DNA of 64,000 bases from Maricaulaceae bacterium EIL42A08 (GCA_024178355.1 JAMZNZ010000006.1:186001-250000); one strand, 5' to 3'; positions 36,387 through 45,995 are shown, counted from the first letter of the stretch. Notes: generated by a model not told the origin, from the letters alone. Program-made: numbers and translations.

Positions 36387-36962
36387 ATGGGCGAAGAGGC
36401 TCTGGCTCGCATGTCTGACCGGCGCAATCCGCTCAGTCCAGAACAGGCGCTGGTCCTGCATCCAGACCGGCTTGAGTGCTGGACCGATAACAGCCTGACC
36501 CGGCGCATTGATCTGGGTGCTGTAACGCAGGTGCGCCTGGCGGTGGAGATGGCCGGACAGGACAAGCAGGTGGTCTGTCGGGTCACGGGCCCTCAAGGTG
36601 AGATCGTGTTCGGTAGCCGCCGCGCCAACAAGGGCGCGTTTGATGACAATGTGGTTGAGTTTCAGGCCCTCATGGTCGCCCTGCACACGGCGCTCAAGCC
36701 TCGCTTTGAAGAGGTCGCCTTTGTTGAGGGTCAATCGCTGGGCTTCCGCCTGATCATGGCCGGGCTTGGTGTGATCATGGCCGCTGCCGCACTTTTTGTG
36801 ATTGGCTGGTTCGCGATTGTGGAGGAAAGCGCGCTGCTGGCCTTTGCAGGATTTCCGTTTCTGCTCATCGGCGGGTCGCTGGCATGGGTGTTCAGGCCCA
36901 TGCGTCCGTTGCCCTATGATCCAGACAAGCTGATCGAGCGGTTTTCGGGCGCTTCGTCCTAG
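36387..36962 (+). CDS. Hypothetical membrane protein
   Basis: 191 residues, not recognised. A soluble N-terminal ~115 residues (with LHPDRLECWTD and RRIDLGAVTQVRLAVEM, reminiscent of a PH-like fold) is followed by two membrane helices (LIMAGLGVIMAAAALFVIGW and LLAFAGFPFLLIGGSLAWV) and a short tail. ATG 36387 has a strong AAGGAGG (36373-36379). It is divergent from the universal stress gene and convergent with the ATP-grasp gene, sharing CTAG at the stops. Confidence 0.65.
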   Translation: MGEEALARMSDRRNPLSPEQALVLHPDRLECWTDNSLTRRIDLGAVTQVRLAVEMAGQDKQVVCRVTGPQGEIVFGSRRANKGAFDDNVVEFQALMVALHTALKPRFEEVAFVEGQSLGFRLIMAGLGVIMAAAALFVIGWFAIVEESALLAFAGFPFLLIGGSLAWVFRPMRPLPYDPDKLIERFSGASS

Positions 36963-37861
36963 AGCTTCTTCTTCAGCGCCCTGACGAAGACCTCACCCAT
37001 ATCCGGGCCCTGTTCGGGATAGAAGTAAGGCTCGATCAGCTCCAGCTCCATGACGGCCAGCTTGCCATCAAGGCCGCGTGCCATGTCGATGCGCGCGTAG
37101 AGCAGGTCCTTTTCGCCGGTGATCTCTTCAGCCGCATGGAGGACCTGCATCGCCGTGGCGCGTTCTTCGTCTGACGGTGTCCAGACCGCCTCAGTCGCCC
37201 CGTACATGGACTGTACGCGGTAGTCGCCGGACTTGGGCTTTTTGACCAGGGCGTGGGACAGCTCACCACCAAAGACCATCAAGGAGTACTCGCCCTCTTC
37301 CGGGATGGCGGGCAAGAAGGGCTGCAGCATCGCTGAAGCCGGTGGCAACATGTCCGCAGCTGGCAACGGGTCGCCCTTTTTGATGCGCGCCTGGCGCCAT
37401 GCGCCCGCCCCGACCTGCGGCTTCACAACGATTTCCTCGGCCCCAAAGGTTTCAAATGCCTCTGTGATGGCTTCTGGTGAGGCTGCATCGCGCCACAGCG
37501 TGGGAACAGATGGTGCGCCTACCTCATCAAGGGCGCGCAGATAGGTCTTCTCGATGTTCCAGCGCACAATGTCTGGCGAATTCAAAACCGGTGCGGTTGT
37601 GTTCAGGCGATCAATCGTGTCCAGAAAAAGCTTCTGCTTGGGTGGATAATCCCACACGGTTCCGATCATGAAGGCATCGAAGCCTTCAGGGTCAAACGGC
37701 TGGTCCCAGATGGTGCTGACCAGCTCAATTCCGGCCGCGTCACAGGCTCTGCTTAGGGCGCCGAATTCCAGATCGTATTCAAACCAGTCCTCCCGCGCGC
37801 CGGGACGGCCCTTCATCATGTCAGCTGAGGTGAGGAAAGAGACGCGTGGCCTGGACGTCAT
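36959..37861 (-). CDS. ATP-grasp protein, RimK/glutathione-synthetase-like
   Basis: 300 residues. An N-terminal pre-ATP-grasp region with DAFMIGTVWDY is followed by SPDIVRWNIEKTYLRAL, the Lys of EIVVKPQVGAGAW, and ARIDMARGLDGKLAVMELELIEP, which holds the Mg2+-ligand Glu residues. This pattern fits the RimK/prokaryotic glutathione synthetase group, which makes amide bonds to amino acids or peptides. It is larger and more divergent than gshB proper, and no gshA is present, so the product is unknown. Confidence 0.75.
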   Translation of the reverse strand: MTSRPRVSFLTSADMMKGRPGAREDWFEYDLEFGALSRACDAAGIELVSTIWDQPFDPEGFDAFMIGTVWDYPPKQKLFLDTIDRLNTTAPVLNSPDIVRWNIEKTYLRALDEVGAPSVPTLWRDAASPEAITEAFETFGAEEIVVKPQVGAGAWRQARIKKGDPLPAADMLPPASAMLQPFLPAIPEEGEYSLMVFGGELSHALVKKPKSGDYRVQSMYGATEAVWTPSDEERATAMQVLHAAEEITGEKDLLYARIDMARGLDGKLAVMELELIEPYFYPEQGPDMGEVFVRALKKKL

Positions 37862-37983
37862 GGTGAGGGCTCCTTGATGTGCTGGCGCGCGAGATAGCGT
37901 GAAGCTGTGCGCTTGTGAATGGGGGCTGGCCGCGCTAGGTCACCGGCGAACAGTTTTTCTTTCCCAGATCCGGAAGATATTTC

Positions 37984-38991
37984 ATGACCGAAAATCGCTA
38001 CGACGTTCTAGGTGTAGGCAACGCCATTGTTGACGTGCTCGCCCGTGTTGATGATGCCTTTGTTGAAGCGCACGGCCTGGCCAAGGATGCCATGCTGCTG
38101 ATTGATGAGGAGCGTGCTGAAGCCCTTTACGCTGCCTTCCCGCCAGGGGAGGAAATTTCAGGCGGCTCAGCGGCGAATACGCTGGCGGGTATTGCCAGCC
38201 TCGGCGCTCGCGGTGCCTATATCGGCAAGGTTGCCAAGGATCAGCTGGGTGATGTCTTTGCCCATGACCTGCGGGCTGCGGGCGTGCATTACGACACCGC
38301 GCCACTTGAAGGCGGTCCGGCAACCGCCCGGTGCCTGATTGCCGTGCCGCCAGATGCGCGTCGGGCCATGAATACCTTCTTGGGCGCTTCGGCACTGATC
38401 GCTGACACTGACATTGATGAAGAGCTGGTCAAGGCGTCCACGGTGACCTTCCTTGAGGGGTACCTCTTTGACCGCCCCGAAGCCAAGACCGCTTTCGTGC
38501 GCGCGGCTGAAATCGCCCAGGCCAATGATCGCCGTGTGGCGCTGACGCTGTCTGACATCTTCTGCGTGGAGCGTCACCGCGACAGCTTCCGCCAGCTCGT
38601 GAAGAACCATATCGACGTTTTGTTCGCGAATGAGGCGGAGCTGAAATCGCTCTATGAAGTCGACAGCTTTGAAGAAGCGCTCGCCGCTGTACGCGCCGAA
38701 ACGCGCGTTGCCGCTGTGACCCGCTCCGAAAAGGGTGCTGTTGTTGTATCCGGTGACTTTGAAGTCGCTGTTCCAGCTGGCGATGTGACCAGCGTTGAAG
38801 ACACCACAGGTGCAGGCGATCTGTTCGCAGCTGGCTTCCTTGCAGCCTATGCCCGTAACATGGATCTGGAGACCTGTGGGAAGCTTGGCGTTATCGCGGC
38901 CAGCGAGATCATTTCCCACATCGGGGCGCGCCCACAGGTGGAGCTAAAGGCCCTTGCTGCCAGCCACGGTATCGAGCTGGCGGCCGTCTAA
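37984..38991 (+). CDS. PfkB-family kinase, probable adenosine kinase
   Basis: 335 residues. Ribokinase fold: ISGGSAANTLAGIASLG (substrate side) and the anion-hole/catalytic motif DTTGAGDLFAAGFLAAYA near the C terminus. The N terminus YDVLGVGNAIVDVLARVDD and overall length match the proteins annotated as adenosine kinase in alphaproteobacteria, which would return adenosine from the SAM cycle to AMP. Other PfkB sugars cannot be excluded by sequence alone. It is monocistronic. Confidence 0.82.
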   Translation: MTENRYDVLGVGNAIVDVLARVDDAFVEAHGLAKDAMLLIDEERAEALYAAFPPGEEISGGSAANTLAGIASLGARGAYIGKVAKDQLGDVFAHDLRAAGVHYDTAPLEGGPATARCLIAVPPDARRAMNTFLGASALIADTDIDEELVKASTVTFLEGYLFDRPEAKTAFVRAAEIAQANDRRVALTLSDIFCVERHRDSFRQLVKNHIDVLFANEAELKSLYEVDSFEEALAAVRAETRVAAVTRSEKGAVVVSGDFEVAVPAGDVTSVEDTTGAGDLFAAGFLAAYARNMDLETCGKLGVIAASEIISHIGARPQVELKALAASHGIELAAV

Positions 38992-39129
38992 AGCGGCGAT
39001 CAAGCTGTGGAAATCTGGTAAAAAGCCTGACCGCGGTCTGCTTTAACGAGATTTTCAGTCTGTTGCTTTTAGGGTCCCCTCTTGAACGTGTGCGCACAAC
39101 CGGTGCGCGCCAGCTTTCTTGGGGGCCCT

Positions 39130-41217
39130 ATGGCGCCGATACGGCACGCATTTGCGCGGGTCATGCGCTCACTGGTGATGAAGTTCACCCTGCTCTGCGG
39201 CGTCATTCTTGTGGCGGCGACCGCGTCCCTTATGGCTGTTGAATTCCAGCTCAAGCGCTCAGAAAACAATGCTTCCGGTCTTCGTCACGCGACGCTGATT
39301 ACTGAATTGTTCGCGTCAAATTCCGCAAGCTTCATACGCTCTGGCGAGACAAGCCGCCTGAATAGTGTGGTCAATGAATTTGGTGCGCGTGAAGAGGTCA
39401 CCGGCGTCTATGCGGCAGATGTGAACCGCCGTGTCCTGTCAGCTGCCGGCGATGTCAATTACGCGGTTGGCGATCGCGCTTCTGATCATTTGATCCAGTC
39501 AGCTATCGGTGCGGTCGACACGCGCATGGAGGTCGTTTCGGGCAATATTCGCGTCGCAGAGCCAGTCTTTAGCGATGGACGCCTCGTTGGGGCGGTCGTT
39601 GCGAATATCCCCCTGGCGGCGGTCGCGCGTCCGGCAAGTGCACTCATTGTCCGTCAGGTCCTGATCGCGATTATCGCGCTGGTGATTTTCCTGCCGCTGG
39701 TGGCGTATCTGATCAACCGCGCGCTGGCACCTGTTGCCAAACTGACTGAAGCAGCGCGCCTGGCCAGTTCTCGCAAGCTGGACCTGCGCATTGATGTCCA
39801 GACCGGTGATGAGCTGGAAGTGCTGGCGAACGCCTTTAACCGTATGTTTGCGCGCTTGGATGCCAGTGTGAAACGGGTCCATCGCCTGGCTTATGTGGAC
39901 ATGATCACGGAGCTTCCGAACCGCGAGCGCTTTCGTAAAGAGCTTGAACAGGTCGCGAGGGACGCAATCGAGAAGGATCAGGAGGGGGCGGTCCTCTTCC
40001 TCGATCTTGATCGCTTCAAGCGCGTCAATGACTCCCTGGGCATTGGTGAGGGCGACCGGCTTTTAGAAGCGGTTGGGCGGCGTCTGCGCGAAGCAGCGCG
40101 CGCCTGGGATCTGGCAGATGGCGATGCCAGTGCCGGCCCGTCCATGGTCGCGCGTCTGGGCGGCGACGAGTTCACGATCCTTATGCCGCGCCTGCGCGAT
40201 GCAACCGATGCAGCGCGACTGGCGCGCCGCGTGATTGATGCAGTGCGCCGCCCGTTTGAAATCTCTGGCCATCAGGTCTTCCTTGGCCTGTCCGTCGGTG
40301 CGGCTGTATTCCCCCGCGATGGTGCTGATCCTGAAACCCTTCTGCGTCATGCAGATCTGGCGATGGATGCGGCCAAGCGTGCGGGAGGCAATGCCTGTGA
40401 GTTCTTCGAAAGTGCCATGAACCAAAGCGCTTTTGAGCGCCTCGTCCTTGAGAACGAACTGCGCGAGGCCGTGCGTGAAGACCAGCTGGTTGTCTATTAC
40501 CAGCCCAAGGTTGGCATGAATGACGGTGCGCTGTCCGGTGCGGAGGCGTTGGTGCGCTGGCAGCATCCCACGGCTGGCTTGTTGTCGCCGGGGGCCTTTA
40601 TTCAGGCGGCTGAAGAGTGCGGCCTGATTGGCGAGATCGGGGACTGGGTTCTGCGCCGCGCGTGCCATGAGGCAGCAGGATTAATGGCCAAAGGCCATAG
40701 TGTGCCGGTCGCCGTGAATGTGTCGGCCATGCAGTTTGAAAGCGATACCTTCGCCGATACGGTGATTGATGCGCTCAACGAGTCCGGTCTGCCGCCTGAG
40801 ATGCTTGAGCTTGAGCTGACCGAATCTACCGCTATGCGTGATCCCGAGCGTGTTCTCAAGCAGATCGCTCCCCTGCGGGAAATGGGCGTGACGTTTGCGA
40901 TCGACGATTTTGGCACCGGCCATTCCAGCCTGTCCTACCTGACGCGTATGCCATTTGACGTCTTCAAGATCGATCAGACATTTGTGCGCGACATGTCTGA
41001 AGACGAGCACGCCCGCGTCGTGGTCGAAACCATTCTGGCTCTGGCCAAGTCGTTGAATCTGAAAACGGTCGCCGAAGGTGTTGAAACGGCTGAGCAATAT
41101 GCCCAGCTGCGCGGGCTGGGTGCGACTCTGGCCCAGGGCTATCTGTTCGGGCGTCCGATGCCGCTTGAGGACCTGGAGCGGTTTGCCGAGCCTGAAGCCG
41201 GCAGCAACGTCGGTTAG
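39130..41217 (+). CDS. Membrane GGDEF-EAL cyclic-di-GMP enzyme
   Basis: 695 residues. Domain order: membrane helix (~20-40), ~140-residue periplasmic sensor region, second helix (IAIIALVIFLPLVAYLI), HAMP-like linker, GGDEF domain (GGDEF from Gly344) and EAL domain (Glu472 in AEALVRWQHP, then IDDFGTGHSSL, FKIDQTFV and AEGVET). Both active-site motifs are intact, so synthesis and breakdown of c-di-GMP are both possible. The inhibitory RXXD motif five residues before GGDEF is absent. ATG 39130 with GGGGG upstream is preferred to a TTG at 39082. Confidence 0.92.
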   Translation: MAPIRHAFARVMRSLVMKFTLLCGVILVAATASLMAVEFQLKRSENNASGLRHATLITELFASNSASFIRSGETSRLNSVVNEFGAREEVTGVYAADVNRRVLSAAGDVNYAVGDRASDHLIQSAIGAVDTRMEVVSGNIRVAEPVFSDGRLVGAVVANIPLAAVARPASALIVRQVLIAIIALVIFLPLVAYLINRALAPVAKLTEAARLASSRKLDLRIDVQTGDELEVLANAFNRMFARLDASVKRVHRLAYVDMITELPNRERFRKELEQVARDAIEKDQEGAVLFLDLDRFKRVNDSLGIGEGDRLLEAVGRRLREAARAWDLADGDASAGPSMVARLGGDEFTILMPRLRDATDAARLARRVIDAVRRPFEISGHQVFLGLSVGAAVFPRDGADPETLLRHADLAMDAAKRAGGNACEFFESAMNQSAFERLVLENELREAVREDQLVVYYQPKVGMNDGALSGAEALVRWQHPTAGLLSPGAFIQAAEECGLIGEIGDWVLRRACHEAAGLMAKGHSVPVAVNVSAMQFESDTFADTVIDALNESGLPPEMLELELTESTAMRDPERVLKQIAPLREMGVTFAIDDFGTGHSSLSYLTRMPFDVFKIDQTFVRDMSEDEHARVVVETILALAKSLNLKTVAEGVETAEQYAQLRGLGATLAQGYLFGRPMPLEDLERFAEPEAGSNVG

Positions 41218-41579
41218 TCGTTACGCCCGTGACCAGAATGCCGCAGGCGCAGCATTTAGCGGCATAAATATCACACGCAAATTCTTTCACGAATTTAATT
41301 GAACAAACCCGTCTGGATGTGGCACAAATACACCTGCGGCCCACGGGCTGCTCCTGAGCTTCAAATGCCGTCCCCCCGCGGCGGCTCGGGATCGCAACGC
41401 ACCGGGTTACCCCCATTATTCGGTGCGACGCGCGTGCTCTCCCCCCGGAGCTCGCGTTATAAGAGCGGCGCCCGGCGAAACGCACCCCTCCTCGCCGGGC
41501 GCCAGTTCTCCGCTTCGTTAACTGAACTCGATACAGTTTGCCGCGTGCGAAATGCGCCAAGGCAAGCTAAGTAGGCGGT
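41218..41579. other. 362-base non-coding region with strong inverted repeats
   Basis: No gene is visible. It holds a perfect 12-base inverted repeat (41467-41478 with 41492-41503, 13-base loop) with no T run, a CGCACCG/CGGTGCG hairpin around 41397-41427 enclosed by a possible longer GC stem, and a smaller ATGCCGC/GCGGCAT repeat near 41238-41265. It may encode a structured RNA or hold leader and operator elements. I could not match it to 6S, SRP, RNase P or tmRNA. Confidence 0.4.
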
Positions 41580-42212
41580 ATGACGTTTTATCAAAATCCC
41601 GAGGCCTCAGGCGGTCTGGACGGCTCTGAAGACGAGATTGCCCGACTGCTGGAAGAAATCCCTTTGCTTTACAAAGCGAAGGCGTTTGCCGAGTCGATTA
41701 ACGACCCGGCCTACTTCTCGCGACTGGGCGAGCCACTGGATGAGCGCGAGCTGAAATTGGCGCGTGCCTATCTCGACGGGTTAGGTTTCCCCGAAGCTGA
41801 TCCAGCTTCACTGGCAGACTGGTCGGATGCCGTTGCCGCTGCGGAGACGCTCGACCGCGATCCCATCGCCTGGGAGGCTGAGGAGATGCTCCGTACGGGT
41901 CTGGTGGACCAAGTGCTGGAACGCCTCGATCAGCAGGCGCTCGAGGCTGCACTTGCGCTCATTGCCTCCAAGATTGGCGACGCGGCCCGCGATGGTGCCG
42001 AAGCCAGTGCGGCGCTTGATGATGTCTACGATGAGACAGTGATCAATGCGGCTGCGGGCGGACTGGTACAGGCAGCCAATGGGGCGGCGCTGGTGATCCT
42101 GGCTGAAGCGGAAGATGATCAGCCGACGCATCCCTTTCTGGCGCGTTGGCGGCTTTATGTGCGCGGGCGCTGGCCGGTGGGTGTTGCCGGGTCGACCTAC
42201 AATATTCTTTAA
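41580..42212 (+). CDS. Hypothetical protein
   Basis: 210 residues, not recognised. No signal peptide or membrane helix. The N-terminal half is acidic and helical (EDEIARLLEEIPLLYKAKAF, LDERELKLARAYLDGLGFP); the middle is alanine-rich and helical (QALEAALALIASKIGDAARDGAEASAALDDVYDETVINAAAGG); the end (HPFLARWRLYVRGRWPVGVAGSTYNIL) is basic and aromatic. It lies 18 bases upstream of xthA on the same strand, so it is probably co-transcribed. Confidence 0.65.
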   Translation: MTFYQNPEASGGLDGSEDEIARLLEEIPLLYKAKAFAESINDPAYFSRLGEPLDERELKLARAYLDGLGFPEADPASLADWSDAVAAAETLDRDPIAWEAEEMLRTGLVDQVLERLDQQALEAALALIASKIGDAARDGAEASAALDDVYDETVINAAAGGLVQAANGAALVILAEAEDDQPTHPFLARWRLYVRGRWPVGVAGSTYNIL

Positions 42213-42230
42213 CACAGAGGGCGGTTTGCC

Positions 42231-43043
42231 ATGGGCGGTCTGACGATTGCGACGTGGAATATCAACTCCATCCGTATGCGCCATCCGCTGGTGGCCAAAT
42301 GGGCCGCTGATGCGCGCCCGGATGTGATCTGCCTGCAGGAAATCAAATGCCTGCCGGACCAGTTCCCGACCGCCGCCTTTGACGAGATGGGCTATCCTTA
42401 CGTCGCCATTGTCGGGCAGAAGGGGATGCACGGTGTGGCGATCGCCTCAAAGCTGCCTATTGAAGAGCTGGACAATGACGCGCTGTGCCCGCGCGGCGAA
42501 GCGCGCTTCCAACGCGTCAAAATCGACGGTGTTGAGATCCAGAATTTCTACATCCCTGCGGGCGGGGATGAGCCGGATCCTGAAACCAACCCCCGCTTTA
42601 AACACAAGCTGGACTTCCTTGATAATCTGGAAGGCTATGCCACTGACCGTGCCAGGGAAAACTCCGACATTGTGCTGGTGGGTGATCTCAATATTGCCCC
42701 GCGTGAGCATGATGTCTGGTCGCACAAGCAGCTTCTGAAAGTGGTTTCCCACACTCCGGTGGAGACCGAAGCGCTGGACCGGGTGCGCGATGCGGGCCAG
42801 TTCATCGACGTGGCCCGGGCCCTGATTGAAGAGCCGGAAAAGATCTTCACCTGGTGGAGCTATCGCAACCGAGACTGGGCCAAGTCCAACCGCGGTCGCC
42901 GCCTCGACCATATCTGGGTCAGCCCGTCACTGGAAAGCGCCGCCATGACCGGCGGCCGCGCCACATTCCGCGTCTGGGACTACACCCGCAGCTGGGAAAA
43001 GCCATCAGATCACGCCCCGGTCACGCTGGAGCTGCGGGGCTAG
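42231..43043 (+). CDS. xthA: Exodeoxyribonuclease III
   Basis: 270 residues. AP endonuclease and 3'-5' exonuclease of base-excision repair. Family signatures: IATWNINSIRMR, DVICLQEIKC (metal-binding Glu), DLNIAPREHDVW, RRLDHIWVS and SDHAPVTLEL with the catalytic Asp-His. GAGGGCGG precedes the ATG. The stop shares CTAG with the convergent hydrolase gene. Confidence 0.96.
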   Translation: MGGLTIATWNINSIRMRHPLVAKWAADARPDVICLQEIKCLPDQFPTAAFDEMGYPYVAIVGQKGMHGVAIASKLPIEELDNDALCPRGEARFQRVKIDGVEIQNFYIPAGGDEPDPETNPRFKHKLDFLDNLEGYATDRARENSDIVLVGDLNIAPREHDVWSHKQLLKVVSHTPVETEALDRVRDAGQFIDVARALIEEPEKIFTWWSYRNRDWAKSNRGRRLDHIWVSPSLESAAMTGGRATFRVWDYTRSWEKPSDHAPVTLELRG

Positions 43044-43786
43044 GCGGAGAGGGCCGTAATCGCTCCCACCAAACGCTCCAAATCCGCCTCGCCCGAAAGC
43101 CGGTGATCGCCTGCCTTGGTGAGCGTCACCGTTACGTCTTTGCTCGCCAGCGCCTCAACGGTGCGCATGGCATGGGTCCAGGGCACGTCGGGGTCGGCAT
43201 AGCCTTGCAGGATATGAACGGGGCAGGTGACGGGGATGGTGTCGTTCAGGATCGACCATTTGCGGCCATACTCGATGAGCCTGCGGGTGATCGGATAGGG
43301 ATCGCCATACGCGCTGGGGGCCATCCACTGGCCGTCTTCTTCTATGACCTGGCGCACATGGAGCGGAAATTGCTCCCACATCAGGGCTTCGGTGAAGTCG
43401 GCGGCCGGTGCGATCAGGACCAGGGCCTTCACGCGCTCAGGCCTTGCCATCGCCGCCAGCAGCGCCATCCATCCGCCCATGGAAGAACCAACCAGCACCT
43501 GCGGGCCTTCGGTCAGCTGGTCGATGACCGCAAGGCTGTCGTCGCGCCAGCGGGTAATTGTGGCATCGGCCCAGTCGCCGCTCGACTGGCCATGGCCGAA
43601 ATAGTCAAAGCGCACAAAGCTGCGACCGGCCCGACGCGCCCAGTGGTCCAGATGGGTCGCCTTGGTGCCGGTCATGTCGGAGCGAAATCCGCCGAGAAAC
43701 ACGACGCCGGGCCCATTGCCCTCATGCTTTGCGTAGGCAACTTTCTGGCCCTCGTTTCGGTCAAGAAACCGGGTCTCATTACTCAT
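43040..43786 (-). CDS. Alpha/beta hydrolase
   Basis: 248 residues. Nucleophile elbow GSSMGGWMAL with catalytic Ser, oxyanion region FLGGFRSDM, RFDYFGHGQSSG, and acid/base candidates in HILQGYADPDVPW and AGDHRLS. This is close to palmitoyl-protein/abhydrolase-10-like serine hydrolases; the substrate is unknown. The start is ATG 43786 (MSNETRFLD); the longer open frame reads into the divergent region and is not family-like. Confidence 0.82.
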   Translation of the reverse strand: MSNETRFLDRNEGQKVAYAKHEGNGPGVVFLGGFRSDMTGTKATHLDHWARRAGRSFVRFDYFGHGQSSGDWADATITRWRDDSLAVIDQLTEGPQVLVGSSMGGWMALLAAMARPERVKALVLIAPAADFTEALMWEQFPLHVRQVIEEDGQWMAPSAYGDPYPITRRLIEYGRKWSILNDTIPVTCPVHILQGYADPDVPWTHAMRTVEALASKDVTVTLTKAGDHRLSGEADLERLVGAITALSA

Positions 43787-43879
43787 GGCAGTCCTTTCGC
43801 ATTGGCGCAGCGCCTTTAGGGCGGTATGTGACGGGGCTTCATGCTCGCGGCAAGGCCCGGGCGCGACAGGTGACAGGCT

Positions 43880-44998
43880 TTGAACATTCTTCAGGTCATA
43901 CCCGAGCTGGACGCCGGGGGCGCAGAACGCACCACGATTGAAGTGGCTGAAGCCATCGTGGCGGCGGGCGGGCGCGCGCTTGTCGCCAGTCTGGGCGGAC
44001 GTCTGGAAGCGGATCTGAAAGCGGTCGGTGGGGAGCTCGTCCGTCTGGATATGAAGACCAAGAACCCGGTTTCGATCTGGCTTAACGCCGGGCGGCTGGC
44101 AAAGATCGCTAAGGCTGAAGGTGTCGACATTATCCATGCCCGGTCCCGCGCCCCGGCATGGAGCGCCAATTGGGCGGCGCGACGTTTAGGTGTGTACTAC
44201 GTCACGACCTATCACGGAACGTATAACGCCCGCTCGGCGCTGAAGCGGGGTTATAACGCGGTCATGGCCGCCGGTGAGCGCGTGATCGCGAATTCTGAGT
44301 TCATCGCCGACCACGTGCGCGCCGAGCACGGCGTGGGGGATGACCGTCTGCGGGTGATTCCGCGCGGCGTTGATCTGGCGACGCTCGATCCGTCGAAAGT
44401 TGATGCCGATGCGGTCGCCGACCTGCGCAAAAGCTGGGGCGCGAGCGAAGACGACAGGGTGATCCTTCTGCCCGCGCGCCTGACCCGCTGGAAGGGTCAG
44501 GTCTTTTTCATCGAGGCGCTGGCGGGTCTTGCGGTGAAAGACCGCTGCCAGCTGGTGTGCCTGGGCGATGCCCAAGGGCGCACCGAATACGTAAGTGAGC
44601 TGACGTCCGCAGCTGAGGCTGGCGGCGTACGCCTGAGCCTTCCAGGTCACGCCCGTGACATGGCAACGGCCTACGCGGCAGCAGATGTGGTGGTCTGCCC
44701 GTCACTGGAACCAGAGGCGTTTGGTCGAACGGCAGCCGAAGCCCAGGCCATGGGCAAGCCTGTCATTGCCAGCAATCACGGCGGCGCGTGCGAAGTCGTT
44801 GTGCCCGGTGAAACGGGCTGGCTGGCTGCACCCGGCGAGGCGCGCCTTTGGGGCCTTGCGCTGATCGAGGCCCTCGGGCTCGACGAAAAAGCAGCCGATG
44901 CCATGGCAAAAGCGTCGCGCGAACGCATCACAGAGAAGTTTTCTACTGCCGCTCTGCAACACGCGACCTTGCAGGTTTATCGCGAGTTAATAGAGTAG
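43880..44998 (+). CDS. Family 4 glycosyltransferase
   Basis: 372 residues. GT-B fold: N-terminal IPELDAGGAERTTIEVA, HARSRAPAW, YHGTYNARSALKRGYN, and the nucleotide-sugar site PSLEPEAFGRTAAEAQAMGKPVIASNHGG. TTG at 43880 is the assigned start (NILQVIPEL follows). Four bases separate it from the GT9 gene downstream, so the two are probably one operon for lipopolysaccharide core or similar surface sugar assembly. Donor and acceptor are not determinable. Confidence 0.87.
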   Translation: MNILQVIPELDAGGAERTTIEVAEAIVAAGGRALVASLGGRLEADLKAVGGELVRLDMKTKNPVSIWLNAGRLAKIAKAEGVDIIHARSRAPAWSANWAARRLGVYYVTTYHGTYNARSALKRGYNAVMAAGERVIANSEFIADHVRAEHGVGDDRLRVIPRGVDLATLDPSKVDADAVADLRKSWGASEDDRVILLPARLTRWKGQVFFIEALAGLAVKDRCQLVCLGDAQGRTEYVSELTSAAEAGGVRLSLPGHARDMATAYAAADVVVCPSLEPEAFGRTAAEAQAMGKPVIASNHGGACEVVVPGETGWLAAPGEARLWGLALIEALGLDEKAADAMAKASRERITEKFSTAALQHATLQVYRELIE

Positions 44999-45002
44999 CG
45001 CG

Positions 45003-45995
45003 ATGGCTTTGAGCGAACCGCAAAAAGAACAGATCCTGATCCTGCATGATGGCGGGCTGGCCGACGTCGTGCGGATGCTGGCCGGTGCGCGCGCCATTCG
45101 CGAGCATCATCGCAAGGCCCGGATCACGCTTCTATGCGGCGAAGAGTTTGAAAAGCTCCTGAAACACTGCCCCTATTTCGACGCCGTCGAGCCTGAGCTT
45201 GAAGCCACGGCAAAGCAGGGCTTTTTTGATCGTCTGAAAGCGGCGCGCAACTCCCATGTCGACGTGATTTATGATCTGGGTGGTGGTGTGGCTGCTAAAA
45301 AGATCAAAAGCGCGGCGCGCTTTGCAAAGGGGGGCTGGATCGACGCAACGCCCGGCAAGCTTGAAGACGGGCACCCGCTCGATCAGATGGCAGCCAAGCT
45401 GGCCGCTGCAGGTCTGAGTGGTCCGCAGATTGTCCGTCTGGGTGAGGCTGAACCGCCAGATCTTGACTGGGTGGATTTCGTCGCCAAGCGCTCGCGCACC
45501 TTGGATCCGGCCTATTTTGGTCTGCATGGAAAATTTGCCCTGTTCGCACCTGTTGGCGACGACAGCCTGCCCGCCCTGCGCTGGCCGAAAGAGCGGTGGG
45601 CCTCGCTTGCCCATGCTCTCATTGAAGAAGGTGTTGAACCGGTCGTGATTGGCGGGCCAACAACGCGCGAGATCGGCCGCTATGTGGCGCACATGGTGCC
45701 TGGCGCTCGTGATCTGACAGGCCGCGCTGATCTGGTGCAGCTGGCCGGGCTTGGTCGCAAGGCGAGCTTTGCCTTTGGCGAGGACGTGCCCCTTCTGCAC
45801 CTGTTGGTCGCTGCTGGAGCCCCCGCCGTTCAGTTCAACGCCGGCGATCGGGCGCCGGTTGAAACCGCGCCGCGGGGCCGGGCACCAACCGTCATGATGT
45901 TCGCGCCAACCCTCGCTCAGATCAGCGCGCCGGAGGCCGTTCAGGCCATGCGCTGCGCCGGTGGCTTCAGCGTCAATGACGCTGACGCGGCGTGA
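45003..45995 (+). CDS. Family 9 glycosyltransferase (heptosyltransferase-like)
   Basis: 330 residues. The N terminus ILILHDGGLADVVRMLAGARAIREHHRKARITLL and the domain-2 motifs FALFAPVGDDSLPALRWPKERWASLAHAL and APAVQFNAGD resemble ADP-heptose:LPS heptosyltransferases (GT9). It is more divergent than WaaC or WaaF: the usual GGD segment is partly lost. Next to the GT4 gene it probably works in lipopolysaccharide core assembly in the cytosol. Confidence 0.8.
   Translation: MALSEPQKEQILILHDGGLADVVRMLAGARAIREHHRKARITLLCGEEFEKLLKHCPYFDAVEPELEATAKQGFFDRLKAARNSHVDVIYDLGGGVAAKKIKSAARFAKGGWIDATPGKLEDGHPLDQMAAKLAAAGLSGPQIVRLGEAEPPDLDWVDFVAKRSRTLDPAYFGLHGKFALFAPVGDDSLPALRWPKERWASLAHALIEEGVEPVVIGGPTTREIGRYVAHMVPGARDLTGRADLVQLAGLGRKASFAFGEDVPLLHLLVAAGAPAVQFNAGDRAPVETAPRGRAPTVMMFAPTLAQISAPEAVQAMRCAGGFSVNDADAA

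Noticed and set aside
41218-41579. 6S, SRP, RNase P or tmRNA gene in the non-coding region
   Set aside because: Hairpins are present but the conserved core sequences of these RNAs were not found.
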